From an uncultured Candidatus Altimarinota bacterium (GTDB taxonomy: Bacteria > Patescibacteriota > Gracilibacteria > BD1-5 > JAGOOR01), in the NCBI GenBank assembly GCA_937924685.1, contig CALEVN010000026.1, forward strand, positions 62,001 to 126,000: a DNA stretch of 64,000 bases. The letters run 5' to 3'. Shown here one piece after another: positions 10,501 to 21,315 of this stretch. The position numbers were made by a program, and so were the translations under genes. Every line of letters starts with the position of its first letter. The first letter of the stretch is position 1. Below the pieces are notes generated by a model. The model was not told the origin of the DNA and did no database searches. It was given only the letters and a program-made list of their open reading frames with translations.

Positions 10501-11160
10501 GAAAATACAGCTAAGCTCGGAAATGACTTCTACTTCTCTATCACAAATGATGGTACAGATGTAGTTGCTAAGGGTGCTGTTTCTTCTACTGCTCCTACAT
10601 ACGACTCAAACACTGCTGCTAACTCTACTGCTAAGTCTTATATCAACCCATTCAATGTCGTAGCGACAGGCGAATCACCAACAAATGGTTCAAATGTTCT
10701 CTCGTCTGTGGGTTCTGGTACTCAGCTTGCTCGATTCAAGGTTACAAATAATGGTTCTGCTCAAATTACTTTGACAGATGCTACATTTACTAACTCTGGC
10801 TCTCATACTGGTACTGATGAAAGATATACTGTCTATGCATCAAGTGAAAACTCAAATGACTACACTGCTAATACGCTCGAAGCGTCTTCAACAGATACTG
10901 TAGCATTTGGTAGTCTTACAACTCCTGTAACAATCAATGGTGGATCTTACCGATACATCACGGTTGCTATTACAACAGTTGGATCGACTGCTTCAGGTGA
11001 TACATATTCACTTTCTATCGCTAGTCTTGGTGATCTCAAGTACTCTGTTACTGAATCAGCTCTCGGCTACGATGCTAACCAGGATAATGATCAGGGCGAT
11101 ACTGTCACTTCACTCCGTGTTGATGGTAAACCAGCTCTCGGAACTATCCAGAAGCAATAA
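7576..11160 (+). CDS. Large SLH-domain surface protein, probable S-layer protein
   Basis: The 1194-aa exported protein has a signal peptide (residues about 8-27, ending STFAAT). Three degenerate S-layer-homology modules follow at about 30-200: YNDLSAANKLATAGIV, FSDISEAWVCRAAELGVQAG followed by FRPRDNVSRYE, and VARAVEVGIIA followed by TRGEVFRYNA. The remaining 950 residues are Thr/Ser/Ala/Val-rich beta repeats. Codon use is strongly restricted (GCT, ACT, GGT, AAC), as expected for a very abundant protein, and there is no UGA among well over 100 glycines. SLH domains bind secondary cell-wall polymers in other bacteria. Its long leader and own terminator mark it as a monocistronic, highly expressed gene. 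The S-layer role is inferred. Confidence 0.85.
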   Translation: MRQILRQIVAVLAFAGITMSIAPSTFAATYNDLSAANKLATAGIVVDHSAAPAEYRLADNVLRQEAIGVAGKVSGVIPNTPVSSYSCMNKFSDISEAWVCRAAELGVQAGFVNGNNAKFRPRDNVSRYESLLWAIKSNGISISDTSVSGVVARAVEVGIIANASSFNATTSATRGEVFRYNAYAMDYKAANSNGNGNNDILCLLDPSFCGNNGGQVVNGNVTVGTSAANPGVMTIATGTAHNTVLAFNVSNGSSVAANVTGLRLTKTGFFATTNVSGIEVFDANGVRHGNVVTTLGSNGVAMMTFPTEPIMVAAGQTVTIFVKANLSGTSSGTIGFNVNSASDVTISGGTVGGTFPIVGNLHNIVNGAGTIGTVTLDEMAVNASGATYNADPAASQEIAKFQVRETSSNEDIVLTGLKLWNNGNASATDYKDVQLVDQTGAVVATAQPMGQVVSFVLSTPYSITKGQTKNFTVRATIVNGASRTIQFTVYNDYDLYVRGVSTGATLLATAGTTDTSFPIGDTTSTYNKVTIGSGSLIFNRAVDSSSTAVTPGATDVVLAKYTAKPVGEDMELRTVNFGIDQDTGAVALTGTVFVKVNGAVVYSAAANTTNFPVAGTASSRTLSSYPILTAGVENTIEVIASISSSATAADAYQVKAFDITSTKRLISNDIVDPTVSTQDGFNRTVKAAAVTVTTLATPVAGSIVPGTNGVKLASFEFNASASGEDVRVTAVTVTDTKGGSAVYADISNLVMKDASGAQLTTSSSTATNANTVTFTFTNPIIVGRSATTVINLFGDVRSSATAGGTSAYAHTYNINASGDVTATGKDTGNTIATPTVSGSGQAQRIVSGGNLNVATDSGAGKTPSLAQIVPINSVDGVYLAARFSSQFEAQKVTSLTLKATGTALVQNNLKNIRLYAQSGTGPLLGSTAAFATTNQFSSCSSNVCSYTWTATDNLLPAVIDPSSPMTIFVKADIQGENTAKLGNDFYFSITNDGTDVVAKGAVSSTAPTYDSNTAANSTAKSYINPFNVVATGESPTNGSNVLSSVGSGTQLARFKVTNNGSAQITLTDATFTNSGSHTGTDERYTVYASSENSNDYTANTLEASSTDTVAFGSLTTPVTINGGSYRYITVAITTVGSTASGDTYSLSIASLGDLKYSVTESALGYDANQDNDQGDTVTSLRVDGKPALGTIQKQ

Positions 11161-11212
11161 TTAGTCTTGGCTCACGCCACGATGAACACATCTGATAGCA
11201 TGTATAAAGCTC

Positions 11213-11246
11213 TCCAAAACCCCATCCACAAGGATGGGGTTTTTTG
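11213..11246 (+). terminator. Strong rho-independent terminator of the S-layer-type gene
   Basis: AAAACCCCATCC-ACAA-GGATGGGGTTTT followed by more T; a GC-rich stem of 8 bp extended by A-T pairs. Confidence 0.92.
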
Positions 11247-11251
11247 TTGGA

Positions 11252-11278
11252 TTGTTTTTTCTTCCAAAAGGATACAAT
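11252..11278 (+). promoter_or_regulatory. Putative leaderless promoter of the TPR gene
   Basis: TTGTTT at 11252 and TACAAT at 11273-11278. The -10-like box ends 6 nt before the ATG at 11285. Confidence 0.45.
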
Positions 11279-11284
11279 AGAACT

Positions 11285-11965
11285 ATGAAAAAATCTCACA
11301 CAAAATATATCCGTCTTTTCATGGCTCTCCTGGTCGTAGTAGGACTCTATTTCCTCTTCTTGAGCACATCGGAGAGTATATCCTATCCAGAGACATCGTT
11401 TCATGATGGAAAAACCTATCTCGATCCTGTAGGAAAGAATGAAGCCGAGAAGAATCTCGCAGAAACACAAAAACTCTATGACAGCTACAATGCCTCTACA
11501 AGCGTCTATACGCGAGTTGGCACCCTCATGCGTCTCTATGGATACCAAGAGAGTCTCTGAAGCTATCTCGAGGCCAAAAAAACGCTCGAGACTCTTATCT
11601 CTCTTCAGACGAGCTCAAATACACTTCGCACTTATGCCCTTCTTCTCTGGAAGATGGGGGGACCTCGAGAAGCGATGGAGGCTATCGATCACGCTATCGT
11701 ACTGAGTCCGACGCTCCCTGATCTCTGGAATACAAAGATAGACTTCCTTCGTGTTCTCCATAAAAATAATCTCAAAAATCTCGACTCTACCTATCGAAAT
11801 GCTCTGAAAAAAACGAATAACAGCATAGATATCGTCTCGGGGTATGCGCATTATCTCGAACAAATGGGCAAAAAATCCGAGTCAATCGAGTACTACAAAA
11901 AGGCTACAGAGATGAATCCACAAGGAAAATATGAATATCAGGACGCTATTAACCGTCAGCAATAA
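11285..11965 (+). CDS. Membrane-anchored TPR-repeat protein
   Basis: The 226-aa protein has an N-terminal transmembrane anchor (about residues 9-26) and an extracytoplasmic helical region. Its AEKNLAETQKLYDSY, LYGYQESLGSYLEAKKTL and QMGKKSESIEYYKKATEMNP segments are TPR-like helix pairs. One UGA (11558) is read as Gly in the second repeat. It ends 3 nt before the next ATG, so it is likely in an operon with the YVTN/SLH protein. TPR proteins usually scaffold protein complexes; the partner here is unknown, and envelope assembly is only a guess from context. Confidence 0.75.
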
Positions 11966-11968
11966 TCT

Positions 11969-13951
11969 ATGAATGCTTCTTTCTTTCAGCGTGCATGAGT
12001 GATACTGGTTCTCCTGGTAGGAGTATGGTCAGTATCTGCGCTCGAGGATACTACGGGGACGATTACCTTGGATTTTTATCCTCTCTTTTCTGTCGTCTCA
12101 GGTGATAAGTTCTACACATCAGATGGTCTCGGAAATACTCTTGCTGTCATCGACACGACCAAAAATACTCTTGCAAAAAGTATTCTCGTTGGACAAGGAC
12201 CGAGTGCTGGCGTCATCGTGGGGACGACACTCTATGTCGCCAATAGTGAGAGCGGAACTGTCTCAGTCATCGATACGACGACCGACACTGTCAAAAAAAC
12301 TCTTACTGTAGAACGAGGCCCACGATACATGCTTCTCTCTGGGACAAATCTCTATGTCGCCAATACACTCGGAGATTCTGTGTCGATCATCGACACGACA
12401 ACTGAATCATATCTCCGGACTATTCCTGTCGGCTCTGGCCCTACTGTGATGACGTACCTGTATGGCCGAGTCTATGTCGCCAATTCTACCAGCACGAGCG
12501 TATCATTCATAAATACCTCAAAACTCCTCGGTACCATATCGACTGGTCTCAATCCATCATCGTTTAGTAGCCTCTCAAGTCGATATCTGTATGTGACGAA
12601 TCTGAGAAATAAAAATGTCACACTCATAGACACAGGTGATACCACATCGACACAAGTATCCGAACCAAAAGTCCAAATTCCTGTCTGAAATGGGCCATCT
12701 GGATCAGTCATTGTTGGGAAAAAAATCTATGTGACGAATATGGATGACAATACTGTTTCAGTCATTGATACGACGAATAATAGCATCTCAAAGACTATTT
12801 CGGTGGGTGATAAACCCTCTGCTATAGCCGTTCTCGGTACGAGTGTATATGTGGCTAACTCTGGTGTAGACACGGTGTCGATGATCGACACAACCACTGA
12901 TACTGTGAAACAGACAATCAAAGTAGGCACGTCACCGATATCTCTCACGGTAAGCGGGACAAAGGTCTATGTACAGAATAAAGATTCAAAAAATATCTCC
13001 ATTATTTATACAGGATACCCTCTTCTCAAATCGCTCTCTACGGATGCACCAGATGGCACATATCGTGAAGGCGCAGTCGTGAATATCGTGGCTTCTTTTG
13101 ATCAAAAGCTCGCCCCAGAATCGACTATGACAGTATTGCTCAATAATGGGGTTGAGCTTCCTCTGACGACCGTCAATGATCAGCAACTCTCCACGAACTA
13201 TATGGTGTGACCTGGTGATGATATAGGCGACCTCACTGTCCGTGCTATCAAAAGCTCGAGCATCCTCGGCGTGTCTGGTCTCAAGTCAGGAACGAACTAT
13301 ACGATACCATTGAAAAAAAATATCGGAGATACCAAAAATATCATCATCACCACCAACCACCCAACGCTGGATTGTTCTCTCACGGGCGGTGCTCTCTACC
13401 GTAAGTGTGCTAATGGTGTCTACGTCGCAGGTATAAAAAACATCGTCGACAATCTCATTTGTGAAGGTTTCATAACAAAGCAAACGACCCAAGTGAACTA
13501 TCGACCGATGAAGCCTATCTCACGTATAGAAACTCTCGATATCGCTGTAAAAATGCTTCGTGTGGCTCCTGCAAATGTCTCTGACTATCGACACCCATTT
13601 AGCGATATACCAGATGATGATAAAAATCCACTTCAAAATATCATCGAAACAGGTCTCCAAAATAATATCATTAGCTGAAATAATACACGATTTGAACCTC
13701 AGAAAAAGATATCTCGTGCAGAGGCGTATGTCATGGTTCTCAAATCTGTTTGTTTTCCCCTCGGAGAATGATCTGACTGGAAGAGTCTTCTCTATGACCC
13801 TATAAAAAATGCCAATCTGACTACTCTTTCGTGGGAAAAATTTCGACCAAATCAACTCATACTCCGAAAAGAACTCTTCACACTTGTCTCTCGTGCTTCA
13901 GATTGGGCAAATACAACAGGAGGATGTATGCCACAGATTTGCAAAAAATAG
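11969..13951 (+). CDS. Exported YVTN beta-propeller protein with C-terminal SLH modules
   Basis: The 660-aa protein has a signal segment (residues about 10-26), then seven or so YVTN-type propeller blades (repeating LYVANS/VSVIDTTT units, about residues 27-345). A domain with GTYREGAVVNIVASF-like beta structure follows, and the C-terminal 200 residues hold SLH-like modules (KPISRIETLDIAVKML; FEPQKKISRAEAYVMVLK; FRPNQLILRKELFTLVSRA). Five UGA codons are read as Gly. The protein would be a wall-bound propeller. In archaea and bacteria YVTN propellers occur in surface-layer proteins, consistent with the adjacent S-layer-type gene. Ligand unknown. Confidence 0.82.
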
Positions 13952-13978
13952 TTTTTATCTGTTTTTCTGTTGAGTTGT

Positions 13979-15052
13979 ATGGATTCTTCCCTTTTCTTTG
14001 CTCTGCTGCATAGTATTGGACTCACACACAAGAAACTTCGACTGCTTCGACGAGAAAATGTCCAATATTATTACGAAAATATATCTGTTTCTGACCTTAT
14101 AGAAGCGGGTTATGGAGTAGACACAGCGAGTCGCATTATAGACAAAAAGACCGAGAAACTTGTCGAAGATGTCTACAATGTAATCGTAAAAAATAATATC
14201 CGAGTCGTTCATAGGGATGATTCAGAGTATCCTTCACTCCTTGCAACCATACCAAATGCGCCCACAATTCTCTATGTCCGATGACAATTGCCCCCAAATG
14301 ATGCACTTATCTCTGTCGTTGGTTCTCGAAAACACTCTCAGTATAGTAGTGATTGCTTGGCAAAAATACTTCCAGAGCTTATCAAATCTGGTTATGGTAT
14401 CGTGAGCGGAGGAGCCTACGGTATCGACAGTGTCGCTCATGAGATAACTCTCAAAAATGGAGGGTATACCGCAGTAGTCTTTGGTTCTGGTGTCGATGTT
14501 GTCTATCCTCCTTCGAATCGTCGATTATTTGATGAAGTGGTCGTATCAGGAGGAGCACTGATATCTCAATTTCCACTTGGCACACTCGCTGAGCCCTATA
14601 ATTTTCCAATTCGAAATGAAGTGGTGGCGAGTATGAGCCGAGGGACTCTCATCGCTGAAGCGTGAGAAGACTCGGGCACTCTCATCACAGCCCGTCTCGC
14701 TCTTGAGGCAAATCGTGATGTATTTGTCATACCAGCTGATATGACTCGATCCTCTGCGCTCGGAAGCAATAGACTCATCCGTGATGGTCTCGGAAAGCTC
14801 ATCACAGAAGCAAATGACATTCTCGGTGAATATCAGATTGTCGACAAGCAATTATCGCTCCTCGCTCAGGAGCCAGTATTTACCGATGCTCTCCAAGAGT
14901 CTCTCTATGAACTTTTATGTCTCGATGCACTTGGTATCGATATGATTTCTGAGAGACTCCAAGTCGAACCAATGCTCGTCATCAATGCGCTTTCTCTCAT
15001 GGAGATAGATGGTGTCGTGACCAGTCAGAGAGGTGTATATAGAGTTATTTAG
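13979..15052 (+). CDS. dprA: DNA processing protein DprA (Smf)
   Basis: The 357-aa protein loads RecA on incoming single-stranded DNA during natural transformation. It has a helical N-terminal region and the Rossmann-like DprA core: ISVVGSRKHS, SGGAYGIDSVAHE, VVFGSGVDVVYPP, and PIRNEVVASMSRGTLIAEAG followed by EDSGTLITA. A C-terminal winged-helix-like segment follows. Two TGA codons (14282, 14663) are read as Gly; the second restores the invariant Gly of EAGEDSG. An upstream in-frame TTG is possible, but ATG 13979 fits the family start. Its last 8 nt overlap the 3' end of the convergent membrane protein gene. It suggests competence for DNA uptake, which is common in CPR. Confidence 0.95.
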
Positions 15053-15590
15053 ACGCTTGTATTTGATGTTCACAGTTTTCAAAGATATCTAAATCGGTGA
15101 TAAATGGATTTTTTATTATTGGAGTATTTTCGTGATTTGATCTGAGATTTTGTCTATAATAAGTGAATTCTATGAGCCTATCTGAGAGACGGTCACAGGC
15201 TTTTATTTTTTGTGCTATAGGACTCACAAATATTCTCTTGTAATAGGCTATGAGACATTCTTGACGAAACCAATCAAGAGTATTCATGTTCATAATGCTT
15301 GAACCATCGACGATGAGACGAGGAGCTACACAGTCACTACGAGACTCAATGTGCGTGTCCATATAAGCATAGAAACAATTTTCCCGCAGATAACCCGGCT
15401 TCCCCTGGTCTATATCATCACTGATTTTTGCGCACTGGCCTGGATCGTGCTTTCGCATACTCTCAAATACATACCAATTGTATTCTATTTTTCTATACAA
15501 CATTGCTGCTCCACCGCCCATCTCGAGCATCACATGAATCGTTACTCAAAAGAGGACACATCCTACGATGATGAGCAACAATTTTTTCAT
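15045..15590 (-). CDS. Hypothetical membrane-anchored protein
   Basis: The 181-aa protein is not recognised. The N-terminus MKKLLLIIVGCVLFGVTIHVMLEM is a single signal-anchor helix whose Gly is encoded by UGA (about 15546). The remainder is soluble and charged, with an aromatic IEYNWYVFESM segment and several cysteines. It starts 3 nt after the HIT gene stop, so the two are probably co-transcribed. It converges with dprA, overlapping by 8 nt. No function is inferred. Confidence 0.7.
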
Positions 15591-15592
15591 GT

Positions 15593-15991
15593 TTAGACGA
15601 TAAAGGAGGTTATTTTTTTGGCGATCATCGACATATTTTCAGGATCTTCCGTGTGAGCGTTGGTATTATTTATCTGTCCACTTTGATGCAGCGGGATGAG
15701 ATGGAGATGGGCATGATCAGTAATACCATATCCCTCTATCAGAAAACCTATACGTTCACAATTTGTAGCTTTTTTTATGGCTGGCGCAATGATATTTTTT
15801 GAGACCTTCATGAGGTGCTCATAGAGTTCATCAGGGATATCGAGGATATCTCCTATTTCCATTTTTGGTATGACGAGGGTATGTCCGAGTGTATGAGGCT
15901 CGATGGTCAAAAAAGCATATATTTTCTCATCCTCGTATACTTTGTATGAGGGTATTTCTCAGGCTATGATTTTAGTAAAAATGGAAGTCAT
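15593..15991 (-). CDS. HIT-family (histidine triad) hydrolase
   Basis: The 132-aa protein begins with the typical HIT start SIFTKIIAGEIPSYKVYEDE. It carries the conserved PHTLGHTLVIPK strand and the catalytic triad HAHLHLIPL near the C-terminus. The Gly in IIAGEIPS is UGA, a position that is Gly in most family members. HIT proteins hydrolyse nucleoside phosphoramidates or Ap4A-like substrates; the exact one is not predictable. A TATAAT box ends 6 nt before the ATG. It is the first gene of a probable two-gene operon. Confidence 0.92.
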
Positions 15992-15997
15992 GAGAGA

Positions 15998-16003
15998 ATT
16001 ATA
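15998..16003 (-). promoter_or_regulatory. -10 box of a leaderless promoter for the HIT gene
   Basis: A perfect TATAAT on the minus strand lies 6 nt before the ATG at 15991, so the transcript would start at the initiation codon. Confidence 0.6.
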
Positions 16004-16090
16004 ATGGTAACTCATCGAAATCAAACATCTGAAAATTAGTTTAGTACTAAAATATATCTGATTCCTATTTTAAAAAGTTATTTCCTCTTT

Positions 16091-16200
16091 GTACTTTTGT
16101 TTCCAAAAGTACCAAAAGAATTTAGGGGCGAAAAACTCGGCCAGTTTTATCGTCTATCAGTTCTGTATTCATCGACCTTAAACAGTTCCGCCCCTAAAAA
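16091..16200. repeat. Long dispersed repeat, copy 1
   Basis: It begins with the palindrome GTACTTTTG-TTTC-CAAAAGTAC, then TTTAGGGGCG, an AT-rich middle and CAGTTCCGCCCCTAAAAA. The end pairs with the TTTAGGGGCG. A second copy of the same layout is at 34309-34422. Confidence 0.75.
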
Positions 16201-16235
16201 CCCATTTCTGTTTTTCATGTTTTTGTCATACTGCC

Positions 16236-19200
16236 TTATTTCATTTTTCCTTCTTTGACGAAGAGCTTGTAGAGAACAGGAACGATAAAGAGTTTCAAAA
16301 CACCAGACGTGGTCAAACCGGCGACGAGTGTGATGGCGAGAGATTGCCATGTCCCAGGAACGAGAGCAAGGGGGATATTTCCCATAATCGTCGTAAATGA
16401 GGTCAGAAATATTGGCTCAAAGCGTGCTCGGCCAGCATCGAGAATGGCGTCATCGATAGAGAGCCCAGATTTTCGATTCAGATTGATTTTATCGATAAGA
16501 ACGATGGAATTATTCACCACGATACCAAAAAGCGCAACGAGGCCTATCAGTGATGGAAATGAGAGGGTATTGTGAGTGAGTGTCAGACCAAAGAAAACGC
16601 CGATGAGAGAGAGGGGGATAGGAGCGAGGATGAGGACAGCTTGTTTATATGAATTGAATTGCATGACAATTGTACCGACGATAAAGAGTAACCCAAAACA
16701 CATAGCTACCAAGAGGGACTGTATTGATTTGGCGTTTTCATCGTTGACACCTCCGATGACGAAATCGTATCCTTTGAGATTTTTTGCGACACTGGCTTGA
16801 TAGTCTTTGCTGCGTGCGTTGAATTCTTTGAGAAGACCAGCAGCATTTGTCGTTGCATCGGCTCAGACAGTAAGACTGACAGTTCGTTTTTGATCGATAC
16901 GTGTAATAGAGCTGACAGATGATTCGAGGGAGTTTTTCATGAGATCCCCGAGAAACACATACTGTCCTTTTTGATTTTTGATCTTGAGCCCTTTGATCTT
17001 CGACAGAGTGTCGACTGACTGTCTATCGTACCATGCACGGACGACTATTTCATCAGATCCCTTGAAGACTTTTGTGACGTCGAGACCATCGACAGCCATC
17101 TTCAAAAAGAGTGCGACTTGCGATGCAGAGAGCCCATTTATCTGGAGTTTCTGAATATCAAACTCAAAACTGAATTCGAGCGGTGTCGACTGAACAGATG
17201 TGGCGATATTCACGGCTCCAGGGATAGTTTCTGCGATAGCCTTTATATCCTTGAGGATTTTATTCAATTTATGTGAATCATCACCCGTGACTCTGACCTC
17301 GAGATCTGCTCCAGCTGGAGGACCTCCCTTGAGCTCGACCACAGAGAGCTTCACTCCAGGAATCTCTATTTTCTTCAGAGATGTACGCAGACGATCAGCA
17401 AAATGAGAGGAGGTTTCAGTACGATTCTCATCTTTTTTCTTGAGATTGATAGTGATATTCGCCAGATTCGTAGATGAACCTGAACCACCTGCTCGGATAT
17501 TACCAGTCGCAGCCGCACTTCCCACAGTGGTGGTGAAACTTCGAACAATCTCCGGGTCTTCTTTTTGAAGAAGAGATTCTACTTTTGCTATCTGCGCATC
17601 GGTTACTTCGAGTCTCTGGCCTGGTTCTGCTTCGAGGTTTACAAAGACGATATCCTGATTATCAGCTGGGAAGAATTCTGTCCTGAGAAGTCCTGTTATC
17701 GGGAATGACAAGGATATAAAAAACAGGCCGACAATAGCTCCGAGAAATCTCGACAATCGACCACGAGAGGCGAGGAGGTAAGTGAGAAAATTTTCATATT
17801 TTACGATGAGAGGCTCAAACGAGACAAATCGTCGTGTCCAGAACGTTTCTTTTTCATTTTTTCCATGCTTATGAGAATTATCGCCCTGGAAAAAGAGTGT
17901 CAGAGCTGGGACTATTGTCAGAGATAACACAAGCGACAAGAGTAGTGTCGTCATGATGACAAATGGTATTGAGAAGATAAATTTCCCGATAATACCAGTC
18001 ATAAAGAGCATCGCTGCAAATATCCAAACGGTGGTGAGAGTAGTAGCTATGTCTGGCCATTTCAAATCCCGAAGAGCAAGGAGCATCGCTTGTCTCGCAG
18101 TAAATTTGTTTGATTTATAGTATTGATCAAAACCAGTGACGATGAGAATGGCATCATCCACGAGCAAACCAAGAGAGAGAACGAGTGAAAAGAGAGACAA
18201 AAAGTTCAATGTCTGTCCTGCAAGTTTCAGTACGACAAAAGTCAGCAAAAATACAATCGGAATGGTGAGCGTTGGAACAAATGCCTCCTTGAGACCGATA
18301 AAGAGGAAAAGTGTTCCACAAACAAGGATGAGGGTAATAGCGAAATCACGAGTGAGTCCACTGAGATCGCTTCGTATTTGTTCTGAGAGGTCTGTTGTCG
18401 TGTTGACTTTGACATCATCAGGGATGACTTTGCTCGCTTGAAGTTCTTTGATTTTTGCCTGTCATTCGTCAACGAGGTCGATGATAGAACCTCCAGATTT
18501 TTTTATCACTGAAAGTGTGACTGCTGTGACAGGCTCACTTCCTCGAAGAGAGAGACGAGATCTCGTCTCCCGTTTTTTTGTTGCTTCTTGTACGTCAGCG
18601 ACATCGCGGAGAAATATGACACCAGGATCGCCAATGTTCGCCACGGCTATATCCCGCAATTTCTGGACACTATAAAAACGATTGTCGACATTCATCGTAT
18701 GTTTGTACTTGTCGACAACATAGTCTCCGATTGGCAGTGTCGTATTGGTGGCTTGAAGAGTTTGATTGATTTGTTCGGGTGTGAGTCCGTACATCTCGAG
18801 TTTTTTTGGGTCATAGGTTATGCTAAACTCTATCTCGTCACCACCAGTGATATTCACACTTGAGACATTTGGTATTTTTTCTATTTCATCTTTTATGTCT
18901 TTGGCTATCTCATTGAGTTCCAGAGGTGTCTTGTTTCAGGCAAGAGAAAAGACCCAGATTGGCGTATCACGGAAGTTGAGTTCTTTTACTGTTGGTTCTT
19001 TAGCTGATTCAGGAAAGTCTTTTTTCGCCAAATCCACTTGTTCTTTGACATCTTGGAGTGCTTTTTTCATGTCGACACCAGTCTTGAATTGAAGCGTCAC
19101 GCTGGCGAAACTATTCTGAGATGTCGATGTCATCTTGTCTATATCCTTTACTTTGCTGACGTTCTTTTCTATCTTTTTGACGACGAGATCTTCGACACTT

Positions 19201-19424
19201 TCTGGACTTGCTCCCGGAAGAGCGACATTGATGGATATGATCCCGAGATCAACCTCAGGCGTACTCTCGAGAGGGAGTGATTTGAGTGCTATGATACCGG
19301 CTATGATAAATACGATAATGAAGAGCAGTATGACTCTGAATTTATCAGTAAAAAAAGTGAACCAGGATTTCTCAAGTTCTGGATCGTAGACGAGTTTTGA
19401 GATGTATTTATTGTCAGAGGACAT
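16236..19424 (-). CDS. RND-family efflux transporter permease (HAE1/AcrB-like)
   Basis: The 1062-aa length and layout match AcrB-type resistance-nodulation-division pumps. There is an N-terminal transmembrane helix, then a large extracytoplasmic porter domain (LPLESTPEVDLGIISINVALPGASPESVEDLV). A helix block follows (TLILVCGTLFLFIGLKEAF...LSLFSLVLSLGLLVDDAIL, with the proton-relay DDA motif), then the second porter domain and the last helix block (NNSIVLIDKINLNRKSG). Three UGA codons are read as Gly. It is downstream of, and probably co-transcribed with, a MarR regulator and a periplasmic adaptor. No outer-membrane TolC gene is nearby. Export of drugs or lipids is inferred from the family. 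Confidence 0.93.
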
Positions 19425-19433
19425 AGTGAAATT

Positions 19434-21311
19434 TTAGAGAGACTTTTCTTCTTCTGGTACGATTTTTGGTTTTGTCTGAGTGGGGATTTTTATTGTTTCC
19501 TGTATTTCAGAAGGTTCCTCAGATGCTTCGTTTGCTTCTTTGACATAGTCGCCATCTTCGACATTGAGTGTTCCGAGAGTGACGATTATTTCACCCAGCT
19601 TGAGTCCATCGACGATGGTGACACTGGTCTCATTTGTGGCGCCTATTTTGACCTCACGCTCATGGACGATACCAGCGTGTGGATTATTCTCATCCGGGGT
19701 CAAAACATAGACCGCATAGGTCTCTTGTCCGAGGTTTTTGAGTGCTGAAAATGGTACGACGATATCTTTTTTTACTTCTTTTTGTGTTTTTGTGTCATTC
19801 TTTGTCACGATGACATCGACGATATCGCCGAGCGCTATATCTGGATGGACTTTTGGAAGAGTAATCTCAGCTTTGTAGAGGTGGCTGACAGGGTCTGGTC
19901 CTGCTGAGAGGCTCTTGAGTTTACCGGTGATGGTTTGTCCATGAATAATGAGTGGTATATCTTGAGTCACGTGGAGATATTTTTGTTGTTCAGCCGTCAT
20001 CTCAGTTTTGACTATCAGACTCGAAGTATCTCCGAGCGTAAAGAGTGACATGCCAGGCGTTACGAGTGATCACATCTCTGTATTTTTGGCGATGATAACA
20101 CCAGAAAAAGGTGCTACGACCGAGAGACGTGCGATATTTCCCTCTGCGTTGTCGTATTTTATGTTTGCTGAAGCGAGAGACTGATCTATCTGTAGGAGGC
20201 TAATATCACGAGTTTTGACAGCAGTATCATAGGCTTTTTTTGCGAGATCGAGAGTAGACTTGGCATTGCTTTCTGTAGTAGCGGCAGCTTGTTCTTTTGC
20301 ACTTCGTTCCTTTTCATACGTTGCGAGGAATGACTGCGCTGTATTTACAAAAGTGACGAGCCCAGTAGAGATACTGTTATACTGTGTCTGGTATCCTGAG
20401 ACGAGAGTTTTCTGTGCCGCCAGAGTGGTAGGAGTAAAGCTCGAAGCATCAGTCTGGCTATTATTGAGGACTACCTGCACATCACTTAAAACCTTTGCTG
20501 CGAGTGTATAGACTCTTTGTAATTCTGTCACACGATCGACAAGAGGAAGCTTTGTATCAGGTTTCCAGTTCCGGTATTCGAGGAGACTCGAAATAGAGTT
20601 GACTGCATCATTTTTTTTCTGGGGATCTGTCACAGAGAGCAGGTATTCGTAGTTATCATTGATTCATTTTTTTGCATCAGTCACGCCGATGATGGTATCT
20701 CCAGTGTCGAGAACATTAGCGAGGAATGATTGAAAAATTTGTAGCTGATTTGAGTAGCTCGTTTCATATCCCTGAAGTGTTTTTTCTTGCGATGTGATGT
20801 AGTTATCGAGATCGAGTTTTGCTTTTGAGATGGTTGTGCTATCTTTGGCAGGGGTAAGCACAGCGGCATCGTAATCCTTTTTTGCTTTTTCATAGGCGAT
20901 GCGTGTACTCTCGACTGATTGATCGAGAGAGGCTATACTATTTTCTTGAGAGAGTTGAGCCGTCTTCACGCCAATCGATGCCTCCCGAACACCATTATTC
21001 GCTGTACCATACGTGTCCTGTATTCGAGCAATAGTTTCTCCCGCAAGCACCGAATCACCACTATTCACGGAAATCATACCCATAAATCCTGTGGTTTGTG
21101 TGCTGAGAGAGACTTCTTTTTGTGCGGCTACTTTTCCTGTGATATGAATTTGTTCGGAGAAAAGACTCTCACCAACGACAGTTGTTTCGACGATTTTTCC
21201 CTCTTTTTCAGGAGTGGTAATGGGGTCGACCTTTGCGCTGGAGCTCATCATATTTTTTATGACGAGAAGGATGAAGACGAGAAATGCGGTAATGATGAGT
21301 TTCTTTTTCAT
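19434..21311 (-). CDS. RND periplasmic adaptor (membrane fusion protein)
   Basis: The 625-aa protein has an N-terminal anchor (residues 3-20). A lipoyl/biotinyl half (TGKVAAQKEVSLSTQTTGFM...VNSGDSVLAGETIARIQ), a long coiled-coil hairpin (about residues 95-370) and the second lipoyl half (ARLSVVAPFSGVIIAKNTEM) follow. Next come beta-barrel and membrane-proximal domains (TVVDGLKLGEIIVTLGTLNVEDGDYV). Two UGA codons are read as Gly (KKGINDN; MGSLVTPG). The coiled coil is much longer than in the approximately 400-aa Gram-negative adaptors. It lies between marR and the pump gene with 4-9 nt gaps, so one operon. Confidence 0.88.
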
Positions 21312-21315
21312 AGGA

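Noticed and set aside
21..15052. UGA as tryptophan (code 4) or selenocysteine
   Set aside because: The TGA positions align with glycine in MurB, DprA, GyrB and others. Trp is encoded by TGG, and the number of TGA codons per gene is far too high for selenocysteine, with no SECIS-like hairpins after them.
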